From Sulfurovum sp. (GTDB lineage: Bacteria; Campylobacterota; Campylobacteria; Campylobacterales; Sulfurovaceae): a stretch of 64,000 bases of DNA. Both the position numbers and the translations under genes were made by a program. The DNA lies in contig JALWTA010000004.1 in assembly GCA_027082955.1 (NCBI GenBank), positions 36,085-100,084 of the forward strand. Reading direction: 5' to 3'. Below, piece after piece: positions 1-9,070 of the stretch. The notes under the pieces are model-generated. The model had not been told where the DNA came from. It ran no database searches and worked only from the letters and a program-made list of their open reading frames with translations. The stretch's first letter is position 1, and each line of letters starts with the position of its first letter.

Positions 1-887
1 AAGAAGATCGCGATCAGTTTGGTATGGAGTATCTTTTTAAGGATCATCGCTTCAGGCAGGCTGAGCGCAGTGATCGCCATCATGAAACTCAGCGCCGTAC
101 CCATCAGCATCCCTTTGTCTGTCAGCACCTCGACCAGCGGCATAACACCCGCGGCGTTGGAGTACATCGGGATACCAAGAATGACCGCCAGCGGCACACC
201 GTACCAATTGTCACCACCGGCATATTTGACGATGAAATCTTCAGGTACATAGCCGTGAATAAACGCTCCCACACCGACACCGACGAGTACATAGAGCCAG
301 ATCTTCTTGACAATATCGGCGGTATACTCCCACGCCTCTTTGGCACGTGCTTTTGCTGACATCTTCACCTCGCCCGCTTCAAGTTTCTCATCGATGGGCT
401 TGACGGGGATGAGCACATACTTCTCAAGGTTGAAACGCCCGATGACAAACCCACCGACAATCGCCACAAAGAGCCCAAAGCCGATGTAGATGGCAGTCAC
501 CTTCCAGCCAAAGAGGGTAAAGAGCATCGCAATGGCGATCTCGTTGTTCATCGGTGCACTGATGAGGTACGAAAAGGTCACCCCCAGCGGGATGCGCGCC
601 TGCAAAAAGCCCAGAAAGAGCGGAATGGCACTGCATGAACAAAAGGGGGTGATGATCCCAAAGAGTGCCGCCAGTACGTTACCGTAAAGCTCCGACTTGC
701 CCTGAAGATGTGCTCGGACGTACTCGGTGTTGAAGTGTGTGCGCAGGTAGGAAACCACAAAGATGATGACCACCAACAAAAAGAGGATCTTGACCGTGTC
801 GTAAATGAAGAAGTTAACGGTTTCGTTCACACGCCCCGTCAACCCCAACCAATCGACCGTCAGATGGTCGACAAAACTTTTCCACAT
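1..887 (-). CDS. Permease, ArsP/YraQ (DUF318) family, partial
   Basis: The gene runs off the left edge, so only the first 295 codons are seen. It encodes a polytopic membrane protein with several long hydrophobic stretches. The motif PFCSCSAIPLFLGF at about residues 81-94, with a Cys83-x-Cys85 pair, followed by SAPMNNEIA, is typical of the DUF318 permeases, which include arsenic/organoarsenical exporters (ArsP) and thioredoxin-linked permeases. A cytoplasmic charged loop lies around residues 150-190. The ATG is preceded by AGGAAC. The gene has its own promoter with a perfect palindrome over the -35 box, which suggests control by an ArsR-type repressor. The substrate cannot be told from sequence; metalloid or thiol-related export is the best guess. 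Confidence 0.85.
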   Translation of the reverse strand, partial: MWKSFVDHLTVDWLGLTGRVNETVNFFIYDTVKILFLLVVIIFVVSYLRTHFNTEYVRAHLQGKSELYGNVLAALFGIITPFCSCSAIPLFLGFLQARIPLGVTFSYLISAPMNNEIAIAMLFTLFGWKVTAIYIGFGLFVAIVGGFVIGRFNLEKYVLIPVKPIDEKLEAGEVKMSAKARAKEAWEYTADIVKKIWLYVLVGVGVGAFIHGYVPEDFIVKYAGGDNWYGVPLAVILGIPMYSNAAGVMPLVEVLTDKGMLMGTALSFMMAITALSLPEAMILKKILHTKLIAIF

Positions 888-916
888 AATAGTTCCTTTT
901 TGAATGAATATATAAG

Positions 917-945
917 ACTATAGCAGGTTTTTGAGAATAAATCAA
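917..945 (-). promoter_or_regulatory. Promoter of the permease gene
   Basis: Read on the minus strand there is TTGATT (945-940), a 17-base spacer and TATAGT (922-917) preceded by TGC, an extended -10. The predicted transcript starts near 910, giving a leader of about 23 bases with an AGGAAC ribosome site. The -35 box lies inside the palindrome at 941-956. Confidence 0.6.
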
Positions 946-956
946 GATATCTTGAT
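941..956. promoter_or_regulatory. 16-bp perfect palindrome, probable ArsR-family operator
   Basis: The sequence ATCAAGATATCTTGAT is a perfect 16-bp palindrome. It has the ATCAA-N6-TTGAT form often seen for ArsR/SmtB-type repressors. It overlaps the -35 hexamer of the permease promoter, so a bound protein would block RNA polymerase. No ArsR gene is in the window; one may lie beyond the left edge. Confidence 0.5.
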
Positions 957-985
957 ATATTGTAGTATTTTCTTTAAAATATGTC

Positions 986-2350
986 TTATATCAGACAAAG
1001 CAGCAGATAGCTCAAAGGCAACAATGCCAGCCACCAGAAGGCTTTTCGCTCCAACCACTTGACCTTGCCGGACTCTACCAAAGTAATACGTCTTGATATT
1101 AGAAGCAGCGTCCAGCCTACTGCAACGAAATCGAAAATACCGAACAGATGCAGCCACTCCTCACCCGGCTGTGCCAGAGGAGCAACAAAATGAAAAGGCA
1201 GGTGAAAGGCTTCGATAAAACCGTTGACAACGTTATGAAAATAGCGTGTAAGAAAGCTTTGGAACGCCACCCCTATGGAAGAAACCAGCGCAAGCGGTGC
1301 ATAGGCGTACCCTACCTCTACAAAGAGTCTCTTGCGGTTGATTCCCAGTATCTTTGACGCTTTTGTAAAACTAAGCCACACCAGAAACAGTGTCAATCCT
1401 ACCGCAACCAGCAGCGTGAATACCGCCTCAAAATTGAGCGCAGAATGCGGAAAAACCGCTTTGCAGCACGCTGTAAGCCACATCCATGGAAGATAGTCTG
1501 CAACGGCACTGTGGTTGAGTGTCATGGTCAGTTTCATTGTGAACGTCATAAAGGCAAAGAGCAGCAGGTAGGTCCAGACATCAACGGCATGTGTGGGTCT
1601 TATGGGCTGTGTCAGTGAAAAACCGAAGCCTTTTGCCTTGTAGCTGATGGCGGCACAGGCGTTGGCGCAGTCCATGCAGAGCGTACAGTCGCCCATACTG
1701 TTATTTTTGTCGAAGTTGAACGGAGACTGGTCGAATTCACACGCTTTGGCACACTCGAAGGTCGTACAGGTATCGCAGGCGGAGCGGTAACTCCCCAACC
1801 ACATGAACCCTATGCGCGAAAAGGCATTGCGTATGGCACTGATAGGGCAGATGTGGGCACAGTAACTCATGTCTTTAAAAAGGAAATAAAAGAGAAATGC
1901 CAGCAACATAAAAAAGGTGTAGAAAAACGCTACGGCAACCGGTTTGGAAAAGACAGACGGAAAAGCATAGAAAAGCCCCCAGTAGACACCCAGCACGATT
2001 GTAAGACTGATATAGGGGTTTTTCAACACTTTTGGCATTTTCACCGCATGTCCATTGCGCTTGATGATCTTTTTCCCCACAAAGGCAAGAGGACAGACGG
2101 AGCAGAAATACGCTCCGAGTGTCGGGAGGGAGAGGAACATGAAAAACGGCCAGAAAAACGACCAGAAGACCGCCGTGGTAAAGTGGTTTTCCGAGGCTTC
2201 TGGATGGATAAAACCATAGACAAGCGCATAGACAAAGATGCCCAAAGCGACGCTGCGAACGACCAAGAGCGTCTTGGGGTTCTTGAAAAAACGCTCACCC
2301 CACTTATAGGCAAAGAGGTCGTTACGGTCACGCGCGATTGTCTCGACCAT
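986..2350 (-). CDS. Membrane-bound polyferredoxin (NapH/NosR/CcoG-like 4Fe-4S protein)
   Basis: A 454-residue membrane protein with about ten hydrophobic segments and several cysteine clusters. CSVCPLAFVGKK lies near residue 83 and CAHICPISAIRN near residue 164. A ferredoxin-like block follows: CDTCTTFECAKACE, then CTLCMDCANACAAISYKAKG, around residues 188-243. This matches the NapH/NosR/CcoG group that moves electrons between the quinone pool and periplasmic or membrane redox partners. The ATG follows AAGGAAC. It is the last gene of a presumed operon with sulfide:quinone oxidoreductase and a CMD-like protein, which suggests a role in electron flow linked to sulfur oxidation. Assignment to one named member is not possible. 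Confidence 0.75.
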   Translation of the reverse strand: MVETIARDRNDLFAYKWGERFFKNPKTLLVVRSVALGIFVYALVYGFIHPEASENHFTTAVFWSFFWPFFMFLSLPTLGAYFCSVCPLAFVGKKIIKRNGHAVKMPKVLKNPYISLTIVLGVYWGLFYAFPSVFSKPVAVAFFYTFFMLLAFLFYFLFKDMSYCAHICPISAIRNAFSRIGFMWLGSYRSACDTCTTFECAKACEFDQSPFNFDKNNSMGDCTLCMDCANACAAISYKAKGFGFSLTQPIRPTHAVDVWTYLLLFAFMTFTMKLTMTLNHSAVADYLPWMWLTACCKAVFPHSALNFEAVFTLLVAVGLTLFLVWLSFTKASKILGINRKRLFVEVGYAYAPLALVSSIGVAFQSFLTRYFHNVVNGFIEAFHLPFHFVAPLAQPGEEWLHLFGIFDFVAVGWTLLLISRRITLVESGKVKWLERKAFWWLALLPLSYLLLCLI

Positions 2351-2371
2351 TGTCTGTTCCTTTACATTTCC

Positions 2372-2734
2372 TTAGCTCTCGAACGTATCGAAAGCCGCTT
2401 TTGCATTGCCCATCACGGCACTGCCCTGTGCGTGCTTGACAATCTTGACAAGATAGGCGAGTTCCTCTTTGGTAATGCCCATCTTTTTAAGCATTTTGGT
2501 CTGCTCCTGGATGCACTCTTGGCTTCCGAGTGTAATGGAAGCTGCCAGCGCGATCATCATCGATGTTTTGGGATCGAACGGGTTTTTCTCGTCTTGAACA
2601 CTGAATTTACTGCTCATCGCCTGCTCTACGAGAAATCTCGGGTCGATCGCTTTGGCGCTGTTGAGGGTTTGAGGGAGTGCTCCCATCTTTTCGACCATCA
2701 TCGCTTCTACTTGTTCTGGTGTTGGTGCTTGCAT
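2372..2734 (-). CDS. Carboxymuconolactone decarboxylase/AhpD-like protein
   Basis: A 120-residue helical protein of the CMD/AhpD fold. The block MMIALAASITLGSQ is followed by helices of the usual spacing and by KHAQGSAVMGNAKAAFD. AhpD-type enzymes carry a redox CxxC in this place, but here only one cysteine remains, in SQECIQEQ, so thiol-disulfide activity of the AhpD kind is unlikely. The start at 2734 is chosen because an AGGAATATAGT ribosome site precedes it; a longer reading upstream has none. It lies between the SQR and polyferredoxin genes, so it probably serves the same sulfur or redox process. The function is unknown. Confidence 0.65.
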   Translation of the reverse strand: MQAPTPEQVEAMMVEKMGALPQTLNSAKAIDPRFLVEQAMSSKFSVQDEKNPFDPKTSMMIALAASITLGSQECIQEQTKMLKKMGITKEELAYLVKIVKHAQGSAVMGNAKAAFDTFES

Positions 2735-2784
2735 ACTATATTCCTTTAATATAAAATTGGTGATACCGCATAGCGGCATCTTCA

Positions 2785-2805
2785 AAAGGCTCGCACAGAG
2801 CCTTT
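2785..2805 (-). terminator. Hairpin between SQR and CMD-like genes
   Basis: Arms AAAGGCTC and GAGCCTTT enclose the five-base loop GCACA. On the minus strand the stem is followed only by about four T, so it would be a weak or partial terminator, or an mRNA-processing element that sets the ratio of SQR to the downstream genes. Confidence 0.35.
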
Positions 2806-2818
2806 CAAAGAGGCAGCG

Positions 2819-4036
2819 TCACAGTTTAAGCAGCTTGTCTGTCATCTCCATTGCAAAATCCGGCGGCATATGCCCTTTGTTATAGTAAAGATAGCTGTCA
2901 AATCCCCACTTCATCATCTTCGACAGCGGTGAATAGATCGCCTTGTCCGTCGGTCCGCCGTAAAGGTTGTCCGAGACAATGAGTGTCGCATCATGACCAC
3001 CCATATTCATAATACAGAAGACCTCAAGGTCATGCGGTGGAATCTCAACCTCCTCACCTAGCTCTTTCATCAGTGTCGCTGCGGCGATCGCGCCCTGAAT
3101 AATGGCAACATGTCCCAGTTTCGGCTGTGCAAGCGCAGTGATGTCACCGGCAGCAAAGATATTTGGGTAGTCAAGATGGTGCATCTGCCCGTCGGTAGGG
3201 ATAAAGCCTTTTTCATCACCGACCTGTGAGCGCTTGAGTGCTTCAGGTGCACCATAGGGCGGAATGACAATCGCCAGATCACACGGCATGGTCGTGCCAT
3301 CCTCAAACGCAATGAAATCCTTGCCGATCTCAGTGAGAACCTTATTGTTGTGCAAGGTGATCTCTCGCGCTTTCATATATTTGCCTACTACTTCACGCGG
3401 GGTATCACCGACATCTTCGAAAAAGATCTCACCCGGTGTGAAAACATCTATTTTGTAGTCTTTGCCGCGCTGCAGATGCTTGTCTTCGTTCAGATAGTAG
3501 TCGAGCATGAACATGATCTCGCCTATTGGTCCTTCACACGGCGCCGAAAGCGGCGGAGCGTCGACCCGCGTGCCCCAGGTACTTTTTGCCGCACCGGCAA
3601 CAATCTTGCCGCCTTCAAATGTTTTGACACGTTCCCACAGCCGCTGTGCTTCCTTGTCATCACACACAGAGTAGCCATATTCACGATATCCCTTGATAGC
3701 ATCATAATCCTTGACAGCACCAACAGTAATGAAGAGATAATCATACATTACAGTCTCTCCAGAAGCCAGTTCAATACGACTGTCAAGGGCATCGATATGA
3801 GATGCCTCATCCTGAATGAATACTGCACCACGCGATGTCAAAGTAGGTTCAAGCTCAACAAGCGAATGTGAGATCGGTGCACCCTCAAAGGCAACTTCGG
3901 GAAGCGAAGGTTTCAACAGCGAATGAGTGCGCGGATCGATGACCGTTACTTCAATTTTTTTACCGATAAGATGGCGTATTTTATAAAAGATATGCAGACC
4001 GGCAAAACCGGCACCGAGAATAACTACTTTTTTCAT
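2819..4036 (-). CDS. sqr: Sulfide:quinone oxidoreductase
   Basis: A 405-residue FAD flavoprotein. The FAD-binding GxGxxG is at residues 8-13 (GAGFAG) and the second FAD motif, NIFAAGDI, near 292-299. Three cysteines sit at positions expected for SQR: Cys125 (YSVCDDKEA), Cys167 (APCEGPIGE) and Cys341 (VFCIMNMGG). They carry sulfide through persulfide chemistry, with electrons passing from FAD to the quinone pool at the outer face of the inner membrane. The C-terminal region is amphipathic, as needed for membrane attachment. SQR is a main entry for electrons in sulfur-oxidising Campylobacterota. The next genes encode a CMD-like protein and a polyferredoxin. The subtype was not determined. Compare the cysteine-poor paralogue at 30835-32238. 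Confidence 0.8.
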   Translation of the reverse strand: MKKVVILGAGFAGLHIFYKIRHLIGKKIEVTVIDPRTHSLLKPSLPEVAFEGAPISHSLVELEPTLTSRGAVFIQDEASHIDALDSRIELASGETVMYDYLFITVGAVKDYDAIKGYREYGYSVCDDKEAQRLWERVKTFEGGKIVAGAAKSTWGTRVDAPPLSAPCEGPIGEIMFMLDYYLNEDKHLQRGKDYKIDVFTPGEIFFEDVGDTPREVVGKYMKAREITLHNNKVLTEIGKDFIAFEDGTTMPCDLAIVIPPYGAPEALKRSQVGDEKGFIPTDGQMHHLDYPNIFAAGDITALAQPKLGHVAIIQGAIAAATLMKELGEEVEIPPHDLEVFCIMNMGGHDATLIVSDNLYGGPTDKAIYSPLSKMMKWGFDSYLYYNKGHMPPDFAMEMTDKLLKL

Positions 4037-4060
4037 GGTAACCCTTTTTTATACAATCAA

Positions 4061-4073
4061 GTCTCTTGGAGAC
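4061..4073. repeat. Short inverted repeat upstream of sqr
   Basis: GTCTC-TTG-GAGAC is a perfect 5-bp-arm inverted repeat 25-37 bases upstream of the sqr start codon. It could be an operator or a small leader hairpin. The AT-rich run next to it (TATAAA on the minus strand) is too close to the start codon to be a clear -10. Confidence 0.25.
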
Positions 4074-4157
4074 AACGGCTTTAATTCATTCACAAAATTG
4101 AAATCAAAGCACCACTTTTATTTGGGTATACAGCAGATAAAACAGTGTTCTATCTTC

Positions 4158-4176
4158 AAAACACTCCAAAGGAGTG
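4158..4176 (-). terminator. Intrinsic terminator of the RND efflux operon
   Basis: On the minus strand the stem CACTCC-TTT-GGAGTG is followed by four T. It lies 19 bases after the stop of the DUF4395 gene and before the sqr promoter region, so it probably separates the two operons. Confidence 0.5.
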
Positions 4177-4194
4177 CTTCAAAGAGAGAATCTA

Positions 4195-4935
4195 TTATTC
4201 ATCATCGTCATCGTTAAAGAAGGCTTCCTCTTCGGCTTTCTCTTTTGCCTTTTGAATGGCTTCAAGCTGTGCTTTGGACATCATCAATGTTTTCATCTTC
4301 TTCACAAAGATTGTCCGGTCAGGCAGTTTGGTAAAGTAGGCGTAAATGCCGTAACCCATGATCAGCACAGTCGTAATCAAAATCACCTTCTGCGCAGGAT
4401 TAAACCGCTGAATAGGCTCTTTGATGTTCATCTCACAAACACCGCCTGGACAGTACTTGGGATCTTTGCGTTTTATCCACTCGTAAATCTTACACCCAAG
4501 ACAGATGGAGAATGCCGATTCGAAAAAGAGCAATGCCATACAGATCAGACAGACCAGCACCTTGATGGGGTTTGGTTCAAAATGGATGACCAGATAGTAA
4601 AACATCGGCCATGCCAAAATGAACCCCAGCGCCCATGCAAAACGCTTCTGTGCCGCACCGACATATTCGGGCTTTTGGTTCTGTACGAAAAAACGCCCAA
4701 GCATCAGACTTGGAGAATATCGCGGCTGAATGATGCGTATAGTAAAGTCAATAGCAAAGAAAGTAACAAAGTATTTTGAAAAAATGGCTGTATGCAGCAT
4801 AATGCCGTTTGTCAGTCCCAAAAAAGCACCCACGAACAAAATCGCTGCCGCTGCACGCGCCTCTCTCTCGTTAAGTACCCGTACTTCATATCCGGGTACC
4901 TTTTCGCCATAGGCGAAGAACTCTTTCCAATCCAA
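4195..4935 (-). CDS. DUF4395 family membrane protein
   Basis: About 246 residues with a charged N-terminus, two pairs of membrane helices, a further helix near the C-terminus and an acidic tail (FFNDDDDE). The core VLNEREARAAAAILFVG and the cysteine motifs SICLGCKIYEW and CPGGVCE fit the DUF4395 family, whose cysteines may bind metal or take part in redox. The start is not ATG: an AGGAGG sits six bases before a TTG at 4935, and a GTG at 4938 is the alternative. Longer readings run into the RND gene and lack a ribosome site. The gene follows the RND pump by ten bases and is the last gene of that operon; its role with the pump is unknown. Confidence 0.7.
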   Translation of the reverse strand: MDWKEFFAYGEKVPGYEVRVLNEREARAAAAILFVGAFLGLTNGIMLHTAIFSKYFVTFFAIDFTIRIIQPRYSPSLMLGRFFVQNQKPEYVGAAQKRFAWALGFILAWPMFYYLVIHFEPNPIKVLVCLICMALLFFESAFSICLGCKIYEWIKRKDPKYCPGGVCEMNIKEPIQRFNPAQKVILITTVLIMGYGIYAYFTKLPDRTIFVKKMKTLMMSKAQLEAIQKAKEKAEEEAFFNDDDDE

Positions 4936-4945
4936 CACAAACCTC

Positions 4946-7900
4946 CTATGATATGATGGCTTCTTCCACTTTTTCAAGCGGATTTGTTTTTTTGTTCCCA
5001 CTGTCAAAAATGTACGCATACATCGGTACATAAACCAGTGTCAGCAGTGTCCCGACCAACAGACCCCCAATGGCGACATCGGCAAGCGGTGAAAGGCGTT
5101 CCAGCCCCACTGCCTGTTCCAGTGCGATGGGAATCATCCCCGCTATTGTACCAAAAGCTGTCATCATAACAGGACGGAAACGTACACGTACCGCCTCCTG
5201 TGCACTGTCAAACGGACTTTCACCCTGCTCTCGGTAGGATTGATAGAAGTCAATCAGCAGTACGGCGTTTTTAATGATGATCCCAAAGAGCAGCAGTATT
5301 CCCAAAAGACTTGGCATACAGCTTGGCTTGTCAAAGAGCAGCATTCCCCACGCTGCACCAATGAGCGACAGCGGCAGTACCAAAATCATAATAAACGCCA
5401 GTCTGACCGAACGGTAAATCGCAATCAGTGTCATGATCAGAATGATGACACCCAACCCGATCGCTTTGAGCATCCGTTTAAAGCTGTCATGGATCTGTGC
5501 GATATCCCCCGTCTGATCGATCTGAATGTCGCTGATGTTGGCATCTTTGAGTGCGGCAACGGTATCGTCAGTCAGGTGGGTGACCGGACGTTTGGCACGG
5601 TAGCCGTTGACATCGACACTATAGAGCATCTTGTCACGCTCGATCTTCGCAAAGGTCATGTGACGCTTGAGCGTCGCCACTTGTGAGAGCGGAATCTCAC
5701 CACTTGGGGTGGTGATGGGCAGGAGTCTCAGTGTCTCGATGTTCTCGGAGAACTTCCCTTTAAGGTAGAGTCTGACTACCTGTGTGTTCATAGACTGGAA
5801 GTTGGCATTGAGCCCTACCACCTGCCCTTTGATCGGCAGCTGCATCGCGATCTGGTACGGAGTAATGCCGTAGCTGAGCGCTTTGTTCTCGTCAATATCC
5901 ATCTCCACTTCCATGAAGTCCTTGTCCCAGCTGGTACTGACCGATGTCAGCCCCTTGACATCCTCCATCGCCTTTGCCACTTCATGTGCCTTGTCAGGCA
6001 GTGCGTCGACATACGGTGAACTGAGTCTCGTATCAACCGTCGCTTTAATGGAGGAGAGTGCCGTTGCACCAAAGTCAAAGACATCGTTTCGCTTGAGCCC
6101 TTCCAGATGTGAGAGTCTGTTACGGATAATATCTTCCAGTTCCCACATGCTCTTATCACGCTTGAAACGGTTGACTGCATTGATGGTAATGGTCGCTTCA
6201 GCCGGAAGGTTTCCTGAACCAAGGCTGAGTACTCCCGGCTCCGTACCGAATGCTACAGAGCTCATCTTGACCCACTTCTGTTTGTCCAGCCAGTTGAGGA
6301 ACGGCTGGATTTTACGCTCGGCACTCTCAACTGTTTCATTGGCACTGAAAGCGATCTGCGCTTTGATGATCCCCGTATCCATCGGCGGCATCGCATCTTT
6401 TCCGATGGTCGGCATGATGTTTTTCATACTCATCACCAAAATCATGATGACACCCATGGTCAATACCATACGTCTGGCAAACCAGAACTTACCGTTGGAG
6501 AAGCGGATGATCCCCTCGTAGGGACCGACCAGCTTGCCGATGGTGTGCTGATAGAACCACTCGAACCACCCTTCTACTTTTGTCTTGCCGACCCCGTTAC
6601 GGTAGAGCCATTTGGAAAGCAGCGGAATGAACGTGATGGAGAGGAACCAGCTTACCAGCAGCGCGATAATAAGCGTCTCGATAAGCGGTTTGAAGATCTT
6701 TTCAGGAAATCCTCCAATGAACATCAGCGGGAAGAGAATGGCAATGGTCGCGATGGTACCTGCAAAGACCGGACTGAGTACCTCTTTGGTTCCTTTGGTG
6801 ATGGCATCTTCAAGCTTCTCATGCCCTTCGGTCAAGTGCCGTTCAATGTTCTCAAGTACCACGACCGCATCGTCGGTGAGCATTCCCAGCGCAAGGATGA
6901 TCGCCGTATAGATAACGATGTTGAGCTCTCCTCCCGTCAACCAGATGATCGCCATGGTGGAGAAGAAGACCATCGGGATGGAAAGCCCTGCTGCAATAAT
7001 CGCACGGAAATTCCCAAGGAAGATCATGATCACAAGCAGGGTATAAATAATCGCATCACGCAGCGCTTCAAGCATGTTGTCGTTCGCCTGCTCGATGAGG
7101 TCGCGCTGGGTATCGGAGATCTCAAAACGGATATTGGGATACTTTGCCTCAAGCTGTTTCATCTCCTTGCGTGCGGCTTTGGAGACATCGAGCACACTTC
7201 CACCCGGAGCACGCTGCACCGCAAGGGCAATGGCATCTTTGCCATTACCGATGTAGCCGCTGGTACGCTTCTGATAGCTCCACTTCACATCGGCAATGTC
7301 GCTCAGGCGGACATTGGGCATGATCTGAAGCTGTTTAAGCTTTTCGATATTGTCTTTTTCCCCATAGAAAGTAACCGTGTAAAAGTTATTTTTGCCCTTG
7401 ATGAATCCAAGAGGCATATCGCGGTTGAGTGTGCCGATGGCTTTGGCAATGTTTTCAAAGTTGACATGGTACTTTTTCGCTTTGAACGGGTCTACTTCAA
7501 TGTTGATGGCACTCTCATAGCCGCCGAATACTTCGACATTCCCTATGGCGGGGTTACTAAGCAGATGCGGCTTGATGAAACTGTCGGCGATCTTGCGGAT
7601 ATCGGCAAGAGAAACCGCACTGTTCTTCGGACTCATTGCAATAATGTCCACCGGCAGCGTAAAATCCCCTGCCGTATAGATAGCAGGGTTGGTACCTTTT
7701 GGCAGTTTGGCTTTGACAATGGAGAGCGCGTTAGCCACATCTACCGCTGCGGCATTGAGCCCCTTTTTGTAGCCAAAGTCCGCCTTGACAATGGAGTAGT
7801 TTGCCACATTGACCGAGCTGACGTCTGTTACCAGCCCTAGACGGGAGATCTCCTCCTCAATGGGTTTTGAGACTGTCGATGCCGCCACCTGTGCTGTTGC

Positions 7901-8053
7901 ACCCGGTACATTGGTAATGACAATCACCTGCGGCGGGTTGGCATCGGGGAAAAGGTTTTTGGGCAGTGTTACCAGCGCAATGATCCCCATAATGAAAAAT
8001 GCCGCTATGATCGAATAGAGCAGATAGGGGCGTTTATAGAAAAAGGAAAACAT
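4946..8053 (-). CDS. RND-family efflux pump, inner-membrane transporter
   Basis: A 1035-residue protein of the AcrB/HAE type, the usual size for the family. An N-terminal helix (residues 10-30) precedes a large periplasmic porter domain, then a block of helices from about 335 with the proton-relay pair Asp394-Asp395 in the segment GMLTDDAVVVLENIERH. The second half repeats the layout. It exports small hydrophobic compounds by proton antiport through a tripartite complex with the adaptor (8057-9070) and outer-membrane channel (9067-10353) encoded just upstream. The start is three bases after the adaptor stop and has a GGAG ribosome site. The substrate cannot be told from sequence. Confidence 0.92.
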   Translation of the reverse strand: MFSFFYKRPYLLYSIIAAFFIMGIIALVTLPKNLFPDANPPQVIVITNVPGATAQVAASTVSKPIEEEISRLGLVTDVSSVNVANYSIVKADFGYKKGLNAAAVDVANALSIVKAKLPKGTNPAIYTAGDFTLPVDIIAMSPKNSAVSLADIRKIADSFIKPHLLSNPAIGNVEVFGGYESAINIEVDPFKAKKYHVNFENIAKAIGTLNRDMPLGFIKGKNNFYTVTFYGEKDNIEKLKQLQIMPNVRLSDIADVKWSYQKRTSGYIGNGKDAIALAVQRAPGGSVLDVSKAARKEMKQLEAKYPNIRFEISDTQRDLIEQANDNMLEALRDAIIYTLLVIMIFLGNFRAIIAAGLSIPMVFFSTMAIIWLTGGELNIVIYTAIILALGMLTDDAVVVLENIERHLTEGHEKLEDAITKGTKEVLSPVFAGTIATIAILFPLMFIGGFPEKIFKPLIETLIIALLVSWFLSITFIPLLSKWLYRNGVGKTKVEGWFEWFYQHTIGKLVGPYEGIIRFSNGKFWFARRMVLTMGVIMILVMSMKNIMPTIGKDAMPPMDTGIIKAQIAFSANETVESAERKIQPFLNWLDKQKWVKMSSVAFGTEPGVLSLGSGNLPAEATITINAVNRFKRDKSMWELEDIIRNRLSHLEGLKRNDVFDFGATALSSIKATVDTRLSSPYVDALPDKAHEVAKAMEDVKGLTSVSTSWDKDFMEVEMDIDENKALSYGITPYQIAMQLPIKGQVVGLNANFQSMNTQVVRLYLKGKFSENIETLRLLPITTPSGEIPLSQVATLKRHMTFAKIERDKMLYSVDVNGYRAKRPVTHLTDDTVAALKDANISDIQIDQTGDIAQIHDSFKRMLKAIGLGVIILIMTLIAIYRSVRLAFIMILVLPLSLIGAAWGMLLFDKPSCMPSLLGILLLFGIIIKNAVLLIDFYQSYREQGESPFDSAQEAVRVRFRPVMMTAFGTIAGMIPIALEQAVGLERLSPLADVAIGGLLVGTLLTLVYVPMYAYIFDSGNKKTNPLEKVEEAIIS

Positions 8054-8056
8054 CCG

Positions 8057-9070
8057 CTACTCCTTGACTTTGAGTGTATAGCCGCTTGTAAGTTTCAGCA
8101 GAACGTCGGGTTTGGAAACAATGATCTTTTTGCCTGCAAGTGGCTCTTTGACCACCACACCCTGCTCTCCGGACTGGATAACGTGTACCGGTACGGCTTT
8201 GGCATGGTTCTTTTCAACTTCGAGCACAAAACTTTTGCCGTTACGGTCAAGCAGTGCATCAAAGGGCAGCATGATGGCATCTTTTGCCTCATAGACCACC
8301 ACATTCACCTCTACCCGCTCACCGCTGCTGAGCCCCTGAATGTCGTTGACAAACGCTTTGTACTCTTTCAGTCCGCGCAGCGTACTGCCAAGCGGATGGA
8401 GTGCATACTCCTTGCCTGCGAAAAATACCGCTTTGGGGGTAATGTCCTGCGGTGTGCGTACCAGCAGACTGAACCCTCTATCGGCACTAATCTGCAGTAG
8501 CGGTTTGCCCGGCATGGTTACATCACCAACCGCTGCCATGGTTTTGGCAACCGTCCCGTCAATCGGAGAGGTAATAGTGGCGTAGCTAAGCTGGTTCTGT
8601 GCCGCTTTGAGTTTTGCCTTGAGCGATGCAATCTGAGACTGCTCTTTTTGGAGCTGCTCTATGGAAGCCCCTTTGACCTTGTAGAGTGCCTCAGTACGGG
8701 CATGGCTTTTAAGTGCATTGTCAAGTGAGACTTTCAGTGCCTCTATGTTGGCGGTAAGGTCGGTTGTATCGAGTGTTGCGACCACCTGTCCTTTTTTGAC
8801 TTCCGTGCCGCTTTTGACGATCTGCTCTACACGCGAAGCGATGCGTGAGGAGAGTGTCACATCCATCTCATTATTTGCCTGTGCAAGGTAAGGCAGCGTC
8901 AGTTGGGCTGTTCCCTTTTTGGGCACCATAGCCTTCACAACGATCGGATAGACCTTTGCCGGCACTGCTTTAGCCTCTTGGGCACGCTTCGCTTTTACCA
9001 GACGGACACCGCCTGCGACCAGTGCGGCGGCTGCAACCACCGCGATTGTTATTTTCAACCCTTTTTTCAT
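8057..9070 (-). CDS. RND efflux periplasmic adaptor (membrane fusion protein)
   Basis: 337 residues with an N-terminal signal anchor (LKITIAVVAAAALVAGG). A barrel-sandwich half follows (VVATLDTTDLTANIEAL), then a coiled-coil hairpin of about residues 95-145, the second lipoyl half (ATITSPIDGTVAKTMAAVGD) and beta-barrel domains. This is the HlyD/AcrA-type adaptor that joins the RND pump to the outer-membrane channel. Its start overlaps the tolC-like stop by four bases, so the two are translationally coupled. Confidence 0.9.
   Translation of the reverse strand: MKKGLKITIAVVAAAALVAGGVRLVKAKRAQEAKAVPAKVYPIVVKAMVPKKGTAQLTLPYLAQANNEMDVTLSSRIASRVEQIVKSGTEVKKGQVVATLDTTDLTANIEALKVSLDNALKSHARTEALYKVKGASIEQLQKEQSQIASLKAKLKAAQNQLSYATITSPIDGTVAKTMAAVGDVTMPGKPLLQISADRGFSLLVRTPQDITPKAVFFAGKEYALHPLGSTLRGLKEYKAFVNDIQGLSSGERVEVNVVVYEAKDAIMLPFDALLDRNGKSFVLEVEKNHAKAVPVHVIQSGEQGVVVKEPLAGKKIIVSKPDVLLKLTSGYTLKVKE

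Noticed and set aside
340..360. TGGCAC-TTTTGCT resembling a sigma-54 promoter
   Set aside because: The GG-to-GC distance is one base too long and the site is inside the permease coding sequence.
1853..2749. 298-codon plus-strand open frame
   Set aside because: It is antisense to the polyferredoxin and CMD-like genes, shows no domain, and has a composition explained by the opposite strand.
6545..7840. 431-codon plus-strand open frame
   Set aside because: It is the shadow of the RND transporter gene on the opposite strand, with no ribosome site or recognisable fold.
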